The position numbers and the translations under genes were made by a program. A DNA stretch of 32,860 nt. It comes from an uncultured Saprospiraceae bacterium (lineage in GTDB: Bacteria; Bacteroidota; Bacteroidia; Chitinophagales; Saprospiraceae). The notes below the pieces were generated by a model that searched no databases, was not told the DNA's origin, and saw only the letters and a program-made list of their open reading frames with translations. Of this stretch, positions 25,767-32,860 are shown piece by piece (positions within the stretch are counted from its first letter, which is position 1; each line of letters starts with the position of its first letter). The DNA is taken from positions 1-32,860 of the forward strand of contig CALFUK010000178.1 in assembly GCA_937929945.1 (NCBI GenBank). Direction: 5' to 3'.

Positions 25767-26978
25767 ATGAATCAAGCTGCTATATCCAAAAGCTTCACCC
25801 TACCCTCTGGATCAGAAGTGAAAAATAGACTTGCAAAATCGGCCCTGAGCGAAGGTATCGCAGAAGCTGACGGCAGACCATCAGAAGCTCTCTTCAATCT
25901 CTATCGTCGATGGGGCGAAGGTGGCGCTGGCATCCTCTTCACTGGGAATGTAATGGTGGATAAGGACCACCTTGTGAATCCCAATGTGCTGATCGCTGAG
26001 GATGAGTCATTTCTATCTGACTATACAAAGCTCTCTGAAGCTGCTCAAGCCCAGGGCACGCAGCTCTGGATGCAGATCAACCATCCCGGCCGGCAGACAC
26101 CGATCTATCTGGACAAAGCACCTGTGAGTGCATCCGATGTAGGCATGCCGAGCAAGATCTATGCCCAGCCCAGACCTCTCTCAGAGGAGGAAATCATAGA
26201 GCTCATAGACAGATATGGTACAGCAGCACTAGTGGCTAAGAAGTCTGGCATGAAAGGCGCACAGATCCATGGAGCTCATGGCTACCTTGTCAGCCAGTTC
26301 TTATCACCACTGACAAATCTACGGACTGATCGATGGGGCGGCTCATTAGAGAATCGCTCCAGATTCGCACTGGAAATATATCGGAACATGCGTGCTAAGG
26401 TGGGCGACGATTTCCCCCTCAGCATCAAGATCAACTCCGCTGACTTCCAGCGTGGTGCCTTCACAGAAGAAGAGTCCATGGAAGTCATACAGATGCTGGA
26501 CCAAGAAGGCATGGACCTCATCGAAGTATCTGGCGGCACCTACGAGCGCGCAGCTATGGTCGGCACCATGCAAAAAGAAAGCACCAAGCAGCGAGAAGCA
26601 TACTTTTTAGATTTCATCGTGAAGGTCAGAGAAAAGATCAAGAGCCCTCTTATGCTGACAGGTGGATTCCGCACTGCTGAAACCATGAATGCTGCCATAG
26701 AAAATGGAGAATTAGACTTTGTCGGCTTGGGACGGCCTTTCTGTATCTATCCTCACATCGCCAAAGAGTTAATCTCAGGAGAAAGGACAGACTGCTCAGT
26801 ACCTGATCTACTGACTGGTGTCGATAAAATAGATATGAGTGGTATGCTACAGACACCTTGGCATCAGTTTCAGCTGATCCGTATGGGAAAAGGACTGGAC
26901 CCTGATCCTGACATGGACCTCTGGATGGTATATGAGAAGATTACTGGTAAGAAGCGGCCTGTGGTAGGAGAACAGTAA
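25767..26978 (+). CDS. NADH:flavin oxidoreductase, Old Yellow Enzyme family
   Basis: The 403-residue product is a single-domain FMN TIM barrel. It has the classic active-site pair in IHGAHGYL (His168, His171), MQINHPGRQTP near 105-115, SQFLSPLTNLRTDRWGGSLENR, and LGRPFCIYP near the phosphate-binding end. No iron-sulphur cluster domain follows, so it is of the YqjM/OYE type that reduces activated C=C bonds. Codons match its neighbours. It ends 2 bp before the stop of the convergent MazG-like gene. Confidence 0.9.
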   Translation: MNQAAISKSFTLPSGSEVKNRLAKSALSEGIAEADGRPSEALFNLYRRWGEGGAGILFTGNVMVDKDHLVNPNVLIAEDESFLSDYTKLSEAAQAQGTQLWMQINHPGRQTPIYLDKAPVSASDVGMPSKIYAQPRPLSEEEIIELIDRYGTAALVAKKSGMKGAQIHGAHGYLVSQFLSPLTNLRTDRWGGSLENRSRFALEIYRNMRAKVGDDFPLSIKINSADFQRGAFTEEESMEVIQMLDQEGMDLIEVSGGTYERAAMVGTMQKESTKQREAYFLDFIVKVREKIKSPLMLTGGFRTAETMNAAIENGELDFVGLGRPFCIYPHIAKELISGERTDCSVPDLLTGVDKIDMSGMLQTPWHQFQLIRMGKGLDPDPDMDLWMVYEKITGKKRPVVGEQ

Positions 26979-26980
26979 AA

Positions 26981-27460
26981 TTATTCAAGTACCGACTTCA
27001 AATCTGCCGCAGAATACTCAATCGATTTAAGCACTTTCTTATCAGCTGTGCGAAAGACTAAATACTCCCCATTCTTCTCTTCTATGAATGAAGCTGTCCC
27101 CTTAGTATCCTGATAGTGCTGCTGTGTGGCTAGAGCCTCTTCCATGGTCTTACAGGTCTTACTCATGTTAGAGCGCTGCACTTCGTCAAAGAGTGCTTTA
27201 AATTTTTGACCCAATCCAAATTCTAAGATGGCTCCTGAGAGCACATACTGAATATCAGCTAATGCATCAGCCACCTCCACCAGGTCCTGATTCTCTATGG
27301 CTTCCTTTAGTTCATCCAGTTCTTCTTGCAGCAGGTTCACTCTTAGCTCACAACGCTTCTTATCAGGTATCGCAGGCGTGTCCAGCACTGGCAGATTAAA
27401 TGTATCGTGAAACTGAGCTACGTCAGTCAAGCCATTCGGCTCTGCAAATTTATGTTTCAT
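26981..27460 (-). CDS. MazG-like nucleoside triphosphate pyrophosphohydrolase
   Basis: The 159-residue product fits the all-alpha NTP pyrophosphohydrolase family. The metal-binding pattern EExxE (Glu46, Glu47, Glu50) is followed by ExxD...D (Glu62, Asp65, Asp69) in EVADALADIQYV. These enzymes hydrolyse non-canonical or excess NTPs in the cytoplasm. The gene is monocistronic; an inverted repeat and -7 box about 110-130 bp upstream probably control it. Confidence 0.85.
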   Translation of the reverse strand: MKHKFAEPNGLTDVAQFHDTFNLPVLDTPAIPDKKRCELRVNLLQEELDELKEAIENQDLVEVADALADIQYVLSGAILEFGLGQKFKALFDEVQRSNMSKTCKTMEEALATQQHYQDTKGTASFIEEKNGEYLVFRTADKKVLKSIEYSAADLKSVLE

Positions 27461-27569
27461 CTAATTCCTTATTTATATAACTCGCCACACATTTATGCAT
27501 ATCGATGTATGTTATTAGTCTTCGCTTGAGATTGACCTTACATGCACAATTTGGCAATATAAGTGCCCC

Positions 27570-27588
27570 CATTTGTACTAGACAAATG
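27570..27588. promoter_or_regulatory. Operator-like inverted repeat before the MazG-like gene
   Basis: CATTTGT, 5 nt (ACTAG), ACAAATG: perfect 7-bp arms. The right arm overlaps an exact minus-strand -7 box (TACATTTG, 27583-27590) that would drive the MazG-like gene. Overlap of a dyad with a promoter box is what a repressor site looks like. Confidence 0.4.
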
Positions 27589-27590
27589 TA
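27583..27590 (-). promoter_or_regulatory. Candidate -7 box for the MazG-like gene
   Basis: TACATTTG on the minus strand matches TAnnTTTG. The leader would be about 115 nt. No TTG is found at -33. Confidence 0.35.
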
Positions 27591-27621
27591 ATTAATATCT
27601 GATGTGTCATGTATCGAATGG

Positions 27622-27662
27622 TGAAAATTAAAAAGGGACCATATGAATCATATGGTCCCTTT
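27622..27662 (-). terminator. Rho-independent terminator of the TPR gene
   Basis: On the minus strand, 22 nt after the TPR stop codon, a perfect 14-bp stem (AAAGGGACCATATG with its complement, loop of 3) is followed by TTTTTAATTTT. This is the clearest terminator in the window. Confidence 0.9.
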
Positions 27663-27683
27663 CAGTGAGTCGCAGTCTGATGG

Positions 27684-28964
27684 CTACTTCTCGACTTGTA
27701 TGCTGTCTAGCTTTTTGCTATAGACTTCTACTTTATCGAAGTTACTTTGTCTCGCAAAGATTTCTTTTAAGGCAATGATGGTATTACGATCATTAGCGTC
27801 AATTGACTCTGCCTTTTCGAAGTAAGGGAGGGCTTGCGCAAATGCTGTATCCATCTTCTCTTTCATTTCATTGTATTTCTTCGTGCCTTCTGCTGAGAAA
27901 TCATTTCCTAATTCATTGATGACTGGTGCCATACCCGCTGCCTTATTGTAATATAATGCACCTGAGCTATACCATGCGTCAAAATTAGAATCATCTCTGT
28001 CAATCACCTGCTTATAAGTCGCAAGCGCCTTGTTGAAATATTCCTCTGACTTCACTGCATCATTTTCCGTATTGGCTGCTACGTGTAGTTGATCATACAC
28101 ATTACCTAGAGTGGTGATGACTGATAAGTTATCTGGTTCTTTTTCGATAGCAAGTTCTAACTTTTCAATCAGAACATCTAATTCTCCTGCTGCCAGGTAG
28201 TGATTGATCTCTGCAAATAAGAGTGATGTATTGTCAGGAAATTTTTCTCTTCCTGCTGCAAGCACAGCTAGCGAGCCTTCGGGATCAGACTCTTTTTTCA
28301 TAGCGATCAGGCCCTCATAGATTGCAGGCTCTTCAGTTCCCATGGCATATAGCTCCTCATAGTAAGGAAGAGCAGCCTCAGTATTCTCGCTGTAATAAGC
28401 CGTGATCCCAGCGAAAAGTTTTTGATCTGACATCAGTGCAGGATCATCCAGCCTACTTTTTGAGCCGTTCTCTGAAAGCAGATTCTTCGCTTTGATACTG
28501 GCATCAAAATTCTGGAAAGCTCCTGCGTATTCTTGAGTCTGATACATGTTAATAGCCACATTATTTAAGTGGGTCTCCGTATCACTGATACCGCTGAGCG
28601 CTTTCTTTTTGGCACCTTTCTTCTCAGCCATAGATAGTGCCTTAGAATACGCATCAAAAGCTTCTACTGCTGCTAATGGATCTAATAAAGGCGCTTCTGG
28701 ATTGAGAAGTCTCGCTGTCATTTGCTGATCAGCCATTTTAATAAATGCAGCACCTTTCTTATTGTAAAGATCTGCTGTCCCTCCTGAGCTGAGTGCTTGG
28801 TCAAACATGGCTTTCGCTTCGTCAAGCTTACCAGCATTAGATGGATCTTTAATAAACTCACCAATAGCTTTCTCTGCACCTTTGACCATTGACTTAGCAT
28901 CTTGAGCTTGAATGGACACGGCTAAAAAGCAGATAGAGAGTAGAGATAAAATGATTTTTTTCAT
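27684..28964 (-). CDS. Secreted tetratricopeptide-repeat protein
   Basis: The 426-residue product has a signal peptide (KKIILSLLSICFLAVSIQAQ) and then helical repeats of TPR type: AKAMFDQALSSGGTADLYNKKG, LPYYEELYAMGTEEPAIYEGLI, SVITTLGNVYDQL, YSSGALYYNKA and ALPYFEKAESIDANDRNTII. It is probably a periplasmic scaffold; the partner is unknown. It lies 144 bp downstream of gyrA on the same strand and ends at a strong terminator, so it may be separately transcribed or the end of a gyrA transcript. Confidence 0.88.
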   Translation of the reverse strand: MKKIILSLLSICFLAVSIQAQDAKSMVKGAEKAIGEFIKDPSNAGKLDEAKAMFDQALSSGGTADLYNKKGAAFIKMADQQMTARLLNPEAPLLDPLAAVEAFDAYSKALSMAEKKGAKKKALSGISDTETHLNNVAINMYQTQEYAGAFQNFDASIKAKNLLSENGSKSRLDDPALMSDQKLFAGITAYYSENTEAALPYYEELYAMGTEEPAIYEGLIAMKKESDPEGSLAVLAAGREKFPDNTSLLFAEINHYLAAGELDVLIEKLELAIEKEPDNLSVITTLGNVYDQLHVAANTENDAVKSEEYFNKALATYKQVIDRDDSNFDAWYSSGALYYNKAAGMAPVINELGNDFSAEGTKKYNEMKEKMDTAFAQALPYFEKAESIDANDRNTIIALKEIFARQSNFDKVEVYSKKLDSIQVEK

Positions 28965-29108
28965 TACGTGTAGATTAGTTTGTTAATTATTTTTATTCTG
29001 TGATCGGCCACAGCTACGTTATTTCTAACATACATTATGACGAAGAAATCTCCTTTTATATGTTTAATAAACGTTAAAAGGCTCTATCAGAAATGTTAAG
29101 GAAAAATG

Positions 29109-31589
29109 CTATTCCTCTTCATCTCCTGATTCTTCTTCATCCGAGCCGTCTAAGACTGCCATATCAGCGATCGCATCGCCCTTATCCAGGGTAATCACTT
29201 TCACACCCTGGGTAGCACGTCCCATCACCCTGATCTGATCCAGATTCATTCTGATGGCGATTCCTGATTTCGATGTGATCATTAGATCGTCTTCATCCTT
29301 CACGGCTTTGATCGAGATCACGGACCCTGTTTTTTCGGTCACTTGCATGCTCTTCACACCTTTGCCACCTCTTCCCGTCAGTCGATAATCATCTATTTGG
29401 GACCGTTTTCCGTATCCATTTTCTGATACAACAAGAATCGTACTATTTTCATCAGACGCATCTACTGTCACCATACCGACGACCTGATCCTGATCATCAT
29501 CAAGCTTGATACCGCGGACACCTGCTGCTGATCTTCCCATAGCTCTGACTTTCGATTCGTCGAAGTGTATGCATCTTCCATTCTTATTCGCGATCAGGAT
29601 GCGGCTATTACCAGTGGTGAGTTTGACCTCCATGAGCTGATCACCTTCGTTGATTGTGATGGCATTGATCCCGTTCGTCCGTGGTCTGGAGAAACTCTCT
29701 ACCAGTGTCTTCTTGATCAGTCCCTTCTTTGTACAGAAGAGGATATAATTATTTTTTAAGAATTCTTCATCCTTCAGATCTTGCAGGATGATATAACCTT
29801 TTACCTTGTCTTCTTTAGGCAGCTGTATCAGATTCTGAATCACTCTTCCTGCAGCCGTCTTCGTCGCTTCCGGTATTTCGTAGACGCGTATCCAGTAGCA
29901 GCGACCCAGCTCAGTGAAGAGCAGTAAGTAGTTATGAGAATTAGCCACAAACACGTGCTCTAAAAAGTCTGCATCTCTGGTCTTACTGCCTCGAGAGCCT
30001 CTGCCTCCTCTACCCTGCGCTTTGAATTCGTCGGACTTAGTCCGCTTTATATAGCCTAAGTGGGAGATACTGATGACCATCTCTTCATTAGGGATCATGT
30101 CTTCGATATTGATCTCTCCGTCTGAATAAGTGATCTGGGTCCTGCGCTCATCTCCATAGGCTTCTTTCACTTCTTGAAGCTCTTCCTTGACGATGTCTTT
30201 TTGGAGTTCTTCACTGGCTAAAATCGCCTTCAGGCTGTCTATCAGCTTCATCAGCTCTTCATACTCTGCTCGTAGCTTGTCTATCTCAAGACTGACGAGC
30301 TTCTGCAGTCTCATCTCCAAGATGGCTTTCGCCTGGATCTCTGATAGATCGAATGTCTTGATCAGTCTTTCTCGCGCTTCATCGACAGTCTTAGAGCTTC
30401 TGATGATTTTGATGACTTCATCAATGTTATCGACCGCGATGATCAGGCCTTCTAATATGTGAGCTCTCTCTTCTGCTTTCTTTAGCTCAAACTGTGTCCG
30501 TCTGACCACGACCTCTATCCTGAACTTGATGAACTCTTCTATGAGTTGCTTCAAGTTAAGAATCTTGGGTCGACCATTGACTAAGGCCACATTATTGACT
30601 CCATAGGATGATTGCAGCGGAGAGTACTTGTAGAGCTTACTCAGGACCACATTCGGTATCGCATCATTTTTAAGGTCAATCACGATCCTCAGCCCTGATC
30701 TTCTGTCAGACTCATTTCTGATGGCGCTGATCCCCTTCACCTTCTCATCCTTCACGAGATCAGCGATCTTGCGTTCCAGATTTGCTGTATTGACTTGGTA
30801 TGGTATTTCTGTGATGATGATCTGCGTCTTACCAGAATTAGTCGTTTCTATCTCAGCCTTACCACGAAGTATGACCCTACCTCTTCCTGTGTGAAATGCT
30901 TCCTTCACACCTTCCATACCGTACAGGATACCTCCCGTAGGAAAATCTGGGGCTAACACATGCTCCATTAATTCATCGATCGTGATATCAGGATTATTAA
31001 TGGTGGCTGTGATGCCATCCACTACTTCGCCAAGATTATGAGGGAGCATGTTAGTAGCCATCCCGACAGCGATCCCCGAAGCACCGTTGACTAATAGATT
31101 AGGTATTTTAGTAGGCAGCACTGATGGCTCCGTGAGAGAATCATCAAAATTATTTTGGAAGTCTACCGTATCTTTCTTGATGTCGCCTAAGATATCGTCT
31201 GACATCTTCTCGAGCCTCGCTTCCGTATATCTCATGGCCGCTGGACCATCTCCATCGATGTGCCCGAAGTTACCCTGTCCATTGATGAGTGGGTATCTGA
31301 GAGACCACTCTTGTGCCAGTCTGACCATAGCATCGTATACTGAGTTATCACCGTGAGGGTGATATTTACCCAGGACTTCTCCGACGACTCTGGCTGATTT
31401 CTTATGAGCCTTACCAGCAGTGAGGCCTAACTCATTCATACCATGAAGAATCCGTCTGTGCACTGGCTTGAGTCCATCTCTGACATCAGGTAAGGCCCGC
31501 GATACGATCACTGACATCGAATAATCGATGTAAGATGACTTCATCTCGTCTTCAATATTGATAGGTATAATTCTTTCTTTTTCTGCCAT
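29109..31589 (-). CDS. gyrA: DNA gyrase subunit A
   Basis: The 826-residue product is full length. The breakage-reunion domain begins [29 protein letters not shown], and the catalytic Tyr is Tyr121 in AMRYTEARL (E. coli Tyr122). The quinolone region reads [12 protein letters not shown] with Asn82 and Asp86 at the positions of E. coli Ser83 and Asp87. The GyrA box QGRGGRG, near the start of the C-terminal beta-pinwheel, separates it from ParC. The tail is acidic ([12 protein letters not shown]). It introduces negative supercoils together with GyrB, which is not in this window. Confidence 0.98.
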   Translation of the reverse strand: MAEKERIIPINIEDEMKSSYIDYSMSVIVSRALPDVRDGLKPVHRRILHGMNELGLTAGKAHKKSARVVGEVLGKYHPHGDNSVYDAMVRLAQEWSLRYPLINGQGNFGHIDGDGPAAMRYTEARLEKMSDDILGDIKKDTVDFQNNFDDSLTEPSVLPTKIPNLLVNGASGIAVGMATNMLPHNLGEVVDGITATINNPDITIDELMEHVLAPDFPTGGILYGMEGVKEAFHTGRGRVILRGKAEIETTNSGKTQIIITEIPYQVNTANLERKIADLVKDEKVKGISAIRNESDRRSGLRIVIDLKNDAIPNVVLSKLYKYSPLQSSYGVNNVALVNGRPKILNLKQLIEEFIKFRIEVVVRRTQFELKKAEERAHILEGLIIAVDNIDEVIKIIRSSKTVDEARERLIKTFDLSEIQAKAILEMRLQKLVSLEIDKLRAEYEELMKLIDSLKAILASEELQKDIVKEELQEVKEAYGDERRTQITYSDGEINIEDMIPNEEMVISISHLGYIKRTKSDEFKAQGRGGRGSRGSKTRDADFLEHVFVANSHNYLLLFTELGRCYWIRVYEIPEATKTAAGRVIQNLIQLPKEDKVKGYIILQDLKDEEFLKNNYILFCTKKGLIKKTLVESFSRPRTNGINAITINEGDQLMEVKLTTGNSRILIANKNGRCIHFDESKVRAMGRSAAGVRGIKLDDDQDQVVGMVTVDASDENSTILVVSENGYGKRSQIDDYRLTGRGGKGVKSMQVTEKTGSVISIKAVKDEDDLMITSKSGIAIRMNLDQIRVMGRATQGVKVITLDKGDAIADMAVLDGSDEEESGDEEE

Positions 31590-31613
31590 ACTGAGCTATC
31601 TCTAATTAATCCG

Positions 31614-31621
31614 CAAAGATA
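31614..31621 (-). promoter_or_regulatory. Candidate -7 box for gyrA
   Basis: TATCTTTG on the minus strand matches TAnnTTTG exactly, 25 bp before the gyrA ATG, giving a leader of about 18 nt. No clear -33 TTG is seen. Confidence 0.4.
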
Positions 31622-31832
31622 GCCAAAAACCGCCTGATATAATAGGATATTTCGATATATAAACCTGCTGGCTTTGATACAGTTAAGGCCTATATTTCAG
31701 AGAAAAAAGCCGTTTCCTCTCGAAATTATGTTAAGATCTGAATGAGGTCTCATTTATCGTGAATGTTTTACCTAATTGTGTTATTTTCACTTAGAATCTA
31801 ATTGATATAACTTCCAATAAACTGCACACAAC

Positions 31833-32261
31833 ATGCCTAAATCTACCATTATCCCTACGCTACGTTATAAAAATGCCGCAGCAGCAACTGACTGGCTGTG
31901 TCATGCATTTGGCTTTCATAAAAAGTTAGTCATGCCTCACGATGATGGATCTATTGCTCATGCACAACTGACATACGGAGATGGGATGCTCATGCTAAGC
32001 TCTGAGGGTGATTCTGAATATGGTAAGCTTGTAGCCGTACCAAGAGACTTAGATAACATCGTCACACAGAGTCCTTACATTATTGTAGATGATGCAAAGA
32101 TGGAGTCTCACTACCTAAATGCTAAGAAAGCAGGTGCAGTCATCGCCCTAGAACTTAGAAAAGAAGAGCACGGCGGACAGTCTTACAGCTGCTTCGACCC
32201 AGAGGGACATTTGTGGAACTTTGGATCCTATGACCCCTGGGATGATTCGGAGAATGCCTAA
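31833..32261 (+). CDS. VOC (glyoxalase/bleomycin-resistance fold) family protein
   Basis: The 142-residue product has the paired beta-alpha-beta-beta-beta modules of the VOC superfamily: IPTLRYKNAAAATDWLCHAFGF, AHAQLTYGDGMLMLSS, then PYIIVDDAKMESHYLNAKKAGA and CFDPEGHLWNFGSYDPW. The PhnB-like ending DPEGHLWNFG carries the expected metal Glu region. The substrate is unknown. It is divergent from gyrA with a 243-bp gap. Confidence 0.85.
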   Translation: MPKSTIIPTLRYKNAAAATDWLCHAFGFHKKLVMPHDDGSIAHAQLTYGDGMLMLSSEGDSEYGKLVAVPRDLDNIVTQSPYIIVDDAKMESHYLNAKKAGAVIALELRKEEHGGQSYSCFDPEGHLWNFGSYDPWDDSENA

Positions 32262-32680
32262 TCCTATGTGGAAATCGTTAGAGTTAACAGCATGGCAAAG
32301 AAACTATGCGCTTATTGAGTGAGTTGTTCAGCTTCTTGTATCCTGCGTTTATATCTTTAAGATATTAGAGAGCCTGGCTTTTTCCTTCTTCTTATTCGTA
32401 ATACTGACATAGCAGGTCCCTACAGGGATAGCGTCTGATGTGTCCAGTCTCTTTTGCGACCAGTCTGTATTCTCCTGTGAGATATAAGCCTTCTAACTCC
32501 CAAAATACATGAGTGTGCGCAGGCCTTGATGTGGATCTATTCCATTACCGTAGGGGTATAGAGATAGCCTAACAGCATTGATGCTCGCATTCATACATCA
32601 TATAAGGCTTCACCCTTTAGCGATCATAACAAAGCGTGATACAGCTCCGCCTATAAAATATCTACACGAGGCACTAGACC
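32262..32680. other. Stretch without an intact gene
   Basis: No complete gene is recognised between the VOC gene and the partial gene at the right edge. A minus-strand frame with one internal stop (32349-32594) is described separately. The rest shows nothing I can name. Confidence 0.5.
32349..32594 (-). pseudogene. Probable short pseudogene with an internal amber stop
   Basis: From ATG 32594 one frame reads 33 codons (MNASINAVRLSLYPYGNG ... LRTLMYFGS), a TAG at 32493-32495, and then 47 more codons (KAYISQENTDWSQKRL ... VGTCYVSITNKKKEKARL) to TAA. Codon choice after the stop (CTG, AGA, GAC, ATC) looks like neighbouring genes. I do not recognise the family. A one-base insertion in the TTTT run at about 32501-32504 would instead join two other frames, so the lesion could also be an indel. 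Chance remains possible at this length. Confidence 0.35.
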
Positions 32681-32860
32681 TTAGTCCACTGTGTAAAAGA
32701 TCTGTTTTTTGAAGGAGTCACCTTCCGCATTCTTCGCGACGATGGTCATAGAATAACTACCAGCATCATCAGGCTGTGTATAGCTGATAGCTACCGGGCC
32801 TGCTTCTGATGTGGTGCTCGTCTGCATCCAGAATACCTGAGGACTCAAGACAGGTATGTC
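32681..32860 (-). CDS. C-terminal end of an Ig/PKD-like extracellular protein (5' end outside window)
   Basis: The last 59 codons of a leftward gene, open to the right edge, end in TAA at 32681. The residues (VAISYTQPDDAGSYSMTIVAKNAEG) have the DAGxYxxxxxNxxG pattern of an Ig- or PKD-type beta-sandwich, common at the C-terminus of secreted Bacteroidota proteins and lipoproteins. There is no type IX secretion tail at the end. The rest of the gene is not visible, so no function is given. Confidence 0.7.
   Translation of the reverse strand, partial: DIPVLSPQVFWMQTSTTSEAGPVAISYTQPDDAGSYSMTIVAKNAEGDSFKKQIFYTVD

Noticed and set aside
29109-31589. Assignment as ParC (topoisomerase IV)
   Set aside because: The GyrA box QGRGGRG and the complete C-terminal pinwheel with acidic tail fit GyrA.

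Overview
The window reads as chromosomal DNA of a member of the Bacteroidota, most likely a free-living or marine Saprospiria-like lineage. The signs are many short lipoprotein signal peptides ending in LxxC, exact matches to the Bacteroidota -7 promoter box TAnnTTTG ahead of several genes, few Shine-Dalgarno sites, an ECF sigma gene followed by an OmpA/beta-barrel style anti-sigma gene, and a PVC-type heme protein of the kind found in Planctomycetes, Verrucomicrobia and environmental Bacteroidota. GC content is moderate by eye. I see no tRNA, rRNA, CRISPR array, transposase or phage gene.

Region A (1-14.4 kb) is catabolic. A leftward operon runs from a PEP-hydrolase-like TIM barrel through a Tm-1/UPF0261 protein to a very large lipoprotein (degenerate SGNH domain, PVC-type beta-propeller, cytochrome c) that leaves the window on the left. 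Next come a leftward bifunctional class II aldolase/short-chain dehydrogenase, a rightward ThuA-domain lipoprotein, and a rightward cluster of three xylose-isomerase-like TIM barrels with one alpha/beta hydrolase. A leftward pair encodes an SMP-30 lactonase and a DUF1080 (3-keto-disaccharide hydrolase family) lipoprotein. Together these look like extracytoplasmic and cytoplasmic steps of a sugar or keto-sugar degradation pathway. The substrate cannot be told from sequence, and no Gfo/Idh/MocA oxidoreductase, kinase or TonB-dependent transporter is inside the window.

Region B (14.5-21.1 kb) is about the envelope: a twin-OmpA protein, an LVIVD-repeat lipoprotein, a small beta-barrel protein, a small lipoprotein, an ECF sigma factor, and an overlapping gene for a protein with a short cytoplasmic segment, one transmembrane helix, a long polar linker and a C-terminal outer-membrane barrel. 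That layout fits a dual-membrane-spanning anti-sigma factor. Three copies of an 82-94 bp element lie in this region, two of them in exact tandem, and a fourth divergent copy precedes the large heme lipoprotein at 3.2 kb. This repeat family and the sigma/anti-sigma pair are the most interesting things here.

Region C (21.1-32.9 kb) is mixed housekeeping: a serine beta-lactamase-like hydrolase, a coiled-coil protein divergent from a LEA-like protein with a terminal EF-hand-like loop, an acyl-CoA dehydrogenase-like flavoprotein divergent from an Old Yellow Enzyme, a MazG-like pyrophosphohydrolase, a TPR protein with a clear terminator, gyrA (Asn at the position of E. coli Ser83), a VOC protein, a probable short pseudogene, and the 3' end of an Ig/PKD-like protein.
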